This document shows, piece after piece, positions 5,462 through 5,517 of a stretch of DNA of 5,517 nucleotides (position 1 is the stretch's first letter; the number at the start of each line of letters is the position of its first letter). This DNA comes from CAZPEV01 sp964585635 (GTDB taxonomy: Bacteria > Zixibacteria > MSB-5A5 > GN15 > JAAZOE01), in assembly GCA_964585635.1 (NCBI GenBank), contig CAZPEV010000195.1:1-5517 (forward strand). The letters run 5' to 3'. The translations under genes and the position numbers were made by a program. The notes below the pieces were generated by a model. It ran no database searches. It worked only from the letters and a program-made list of their open reading frames with translations, and was not told the origin of the DNA.

Positions 5462-5517
5462 CTACGGGCGCCGGGGGAATTTGGAAAAATTTGGTTTCCG
5501 TTTTTCCACAAAGGCTT
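5462..5517 (-). CDS. menB: 1,4-Dihydroxy-2-naphthoyl-CoA synthase (MenB), C-terminal end only
   Basis: Only the last 17 codons and the TAG stop lie in the window. They read AFVEKRKPNFSKFPRRP, which is almost the textbook MenB ending (AFxEKRxPDFSKFxRxP), a tail that in MenB enzymes reaches to a neighbouring subunit. MenB is the crotonase-fold enzyme that closes the second ring of o-succinylbenzoyl-CoA to give DHNA-CoA. The stop is 4 bases before the menA ATG, so the men operon continues to the right of the window. The catalytic part cannot be judged. Confidence 0.92.
   Translation of the reverse strand, partial: AFVEKRKPNFSKFPRRP

Noticed and set aside
5454..5517. A second open frame entering from the right edge on the minus strand and ending in a TGA that overlaps the menA ATG as ATGA
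   Set aside because: The junction looks attractive, but its peptide resembles nothing I know, while the neighbouring frame over the same bases gives a near-exact MenB C-terminus.

Overview
The window comes from a GC-rich bacterium using the standard code; three of the men genes and other genes here stop at TGA. Its right two thirds form the downstream end of a classical (o-succinylbenzoate) menaquinone operon on the minus strand: the last 17 codons of menB, then menA, menC and menE. The genes are packed with a 4-base gap (menB/menA) and two 4-base stop/start overlaps (menA/menC and menC/menE). This gene order and naphthoquinone-based respiration fit many anaerobic or facultative bacteria, and the order recalls loci of the Bacteroidota/Chlorobiota sort, but the taxon cannot be fixed from this sequence.

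Immediately after menE, and convergent with it (stop codons 2 bases apart), a plus-strand hotdog-fold thioesterase is well placed to release 1,4-dihydroxy-2-naphthoate from its CoA ester. That step lies between MenB, which makes DHNA-CoA, and MenA, which prenylates DHNA. MenC and MenE supply the earlier o-succinylbenzoate and o-succinylbenzoyl-CoA steps. The thioesterase has its own promoter-like sequence in a 169-base divergent intergenic region.

On the other side of that region, reading left on the minus strand, lie a class I SAM methyltransferase and a membrane protein of the ECF-transporter S-component type. The methyltransferase is interrupted by an in-frame TGA 17 sense codons before a TAG that abuts the GTG start of the S component. 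The bases after the TGA still encode a typical methyltransferase C-terminus. The TGA lies at the edge of the loop of a perfect 12-bp inverted repeat that overlaps a second possible hairpin. This junction is the most unusual thing in the window: a recent nonsense mutation, an RNA switch between two hairpins, or less likely recoding.

The left end (about 1-311) differs in composition: 73 of the first 180 bases are G or C, against nearly 60% in the lines sampled elsewhere. It carries the start of another minus-strand gene, running off the window, that encodes a short membrane-anchored protein with a coiled-coil-like charged segment. No RNA genes, CRISPR arrays, insertion sequences or clear intrinsic terminators were seen.
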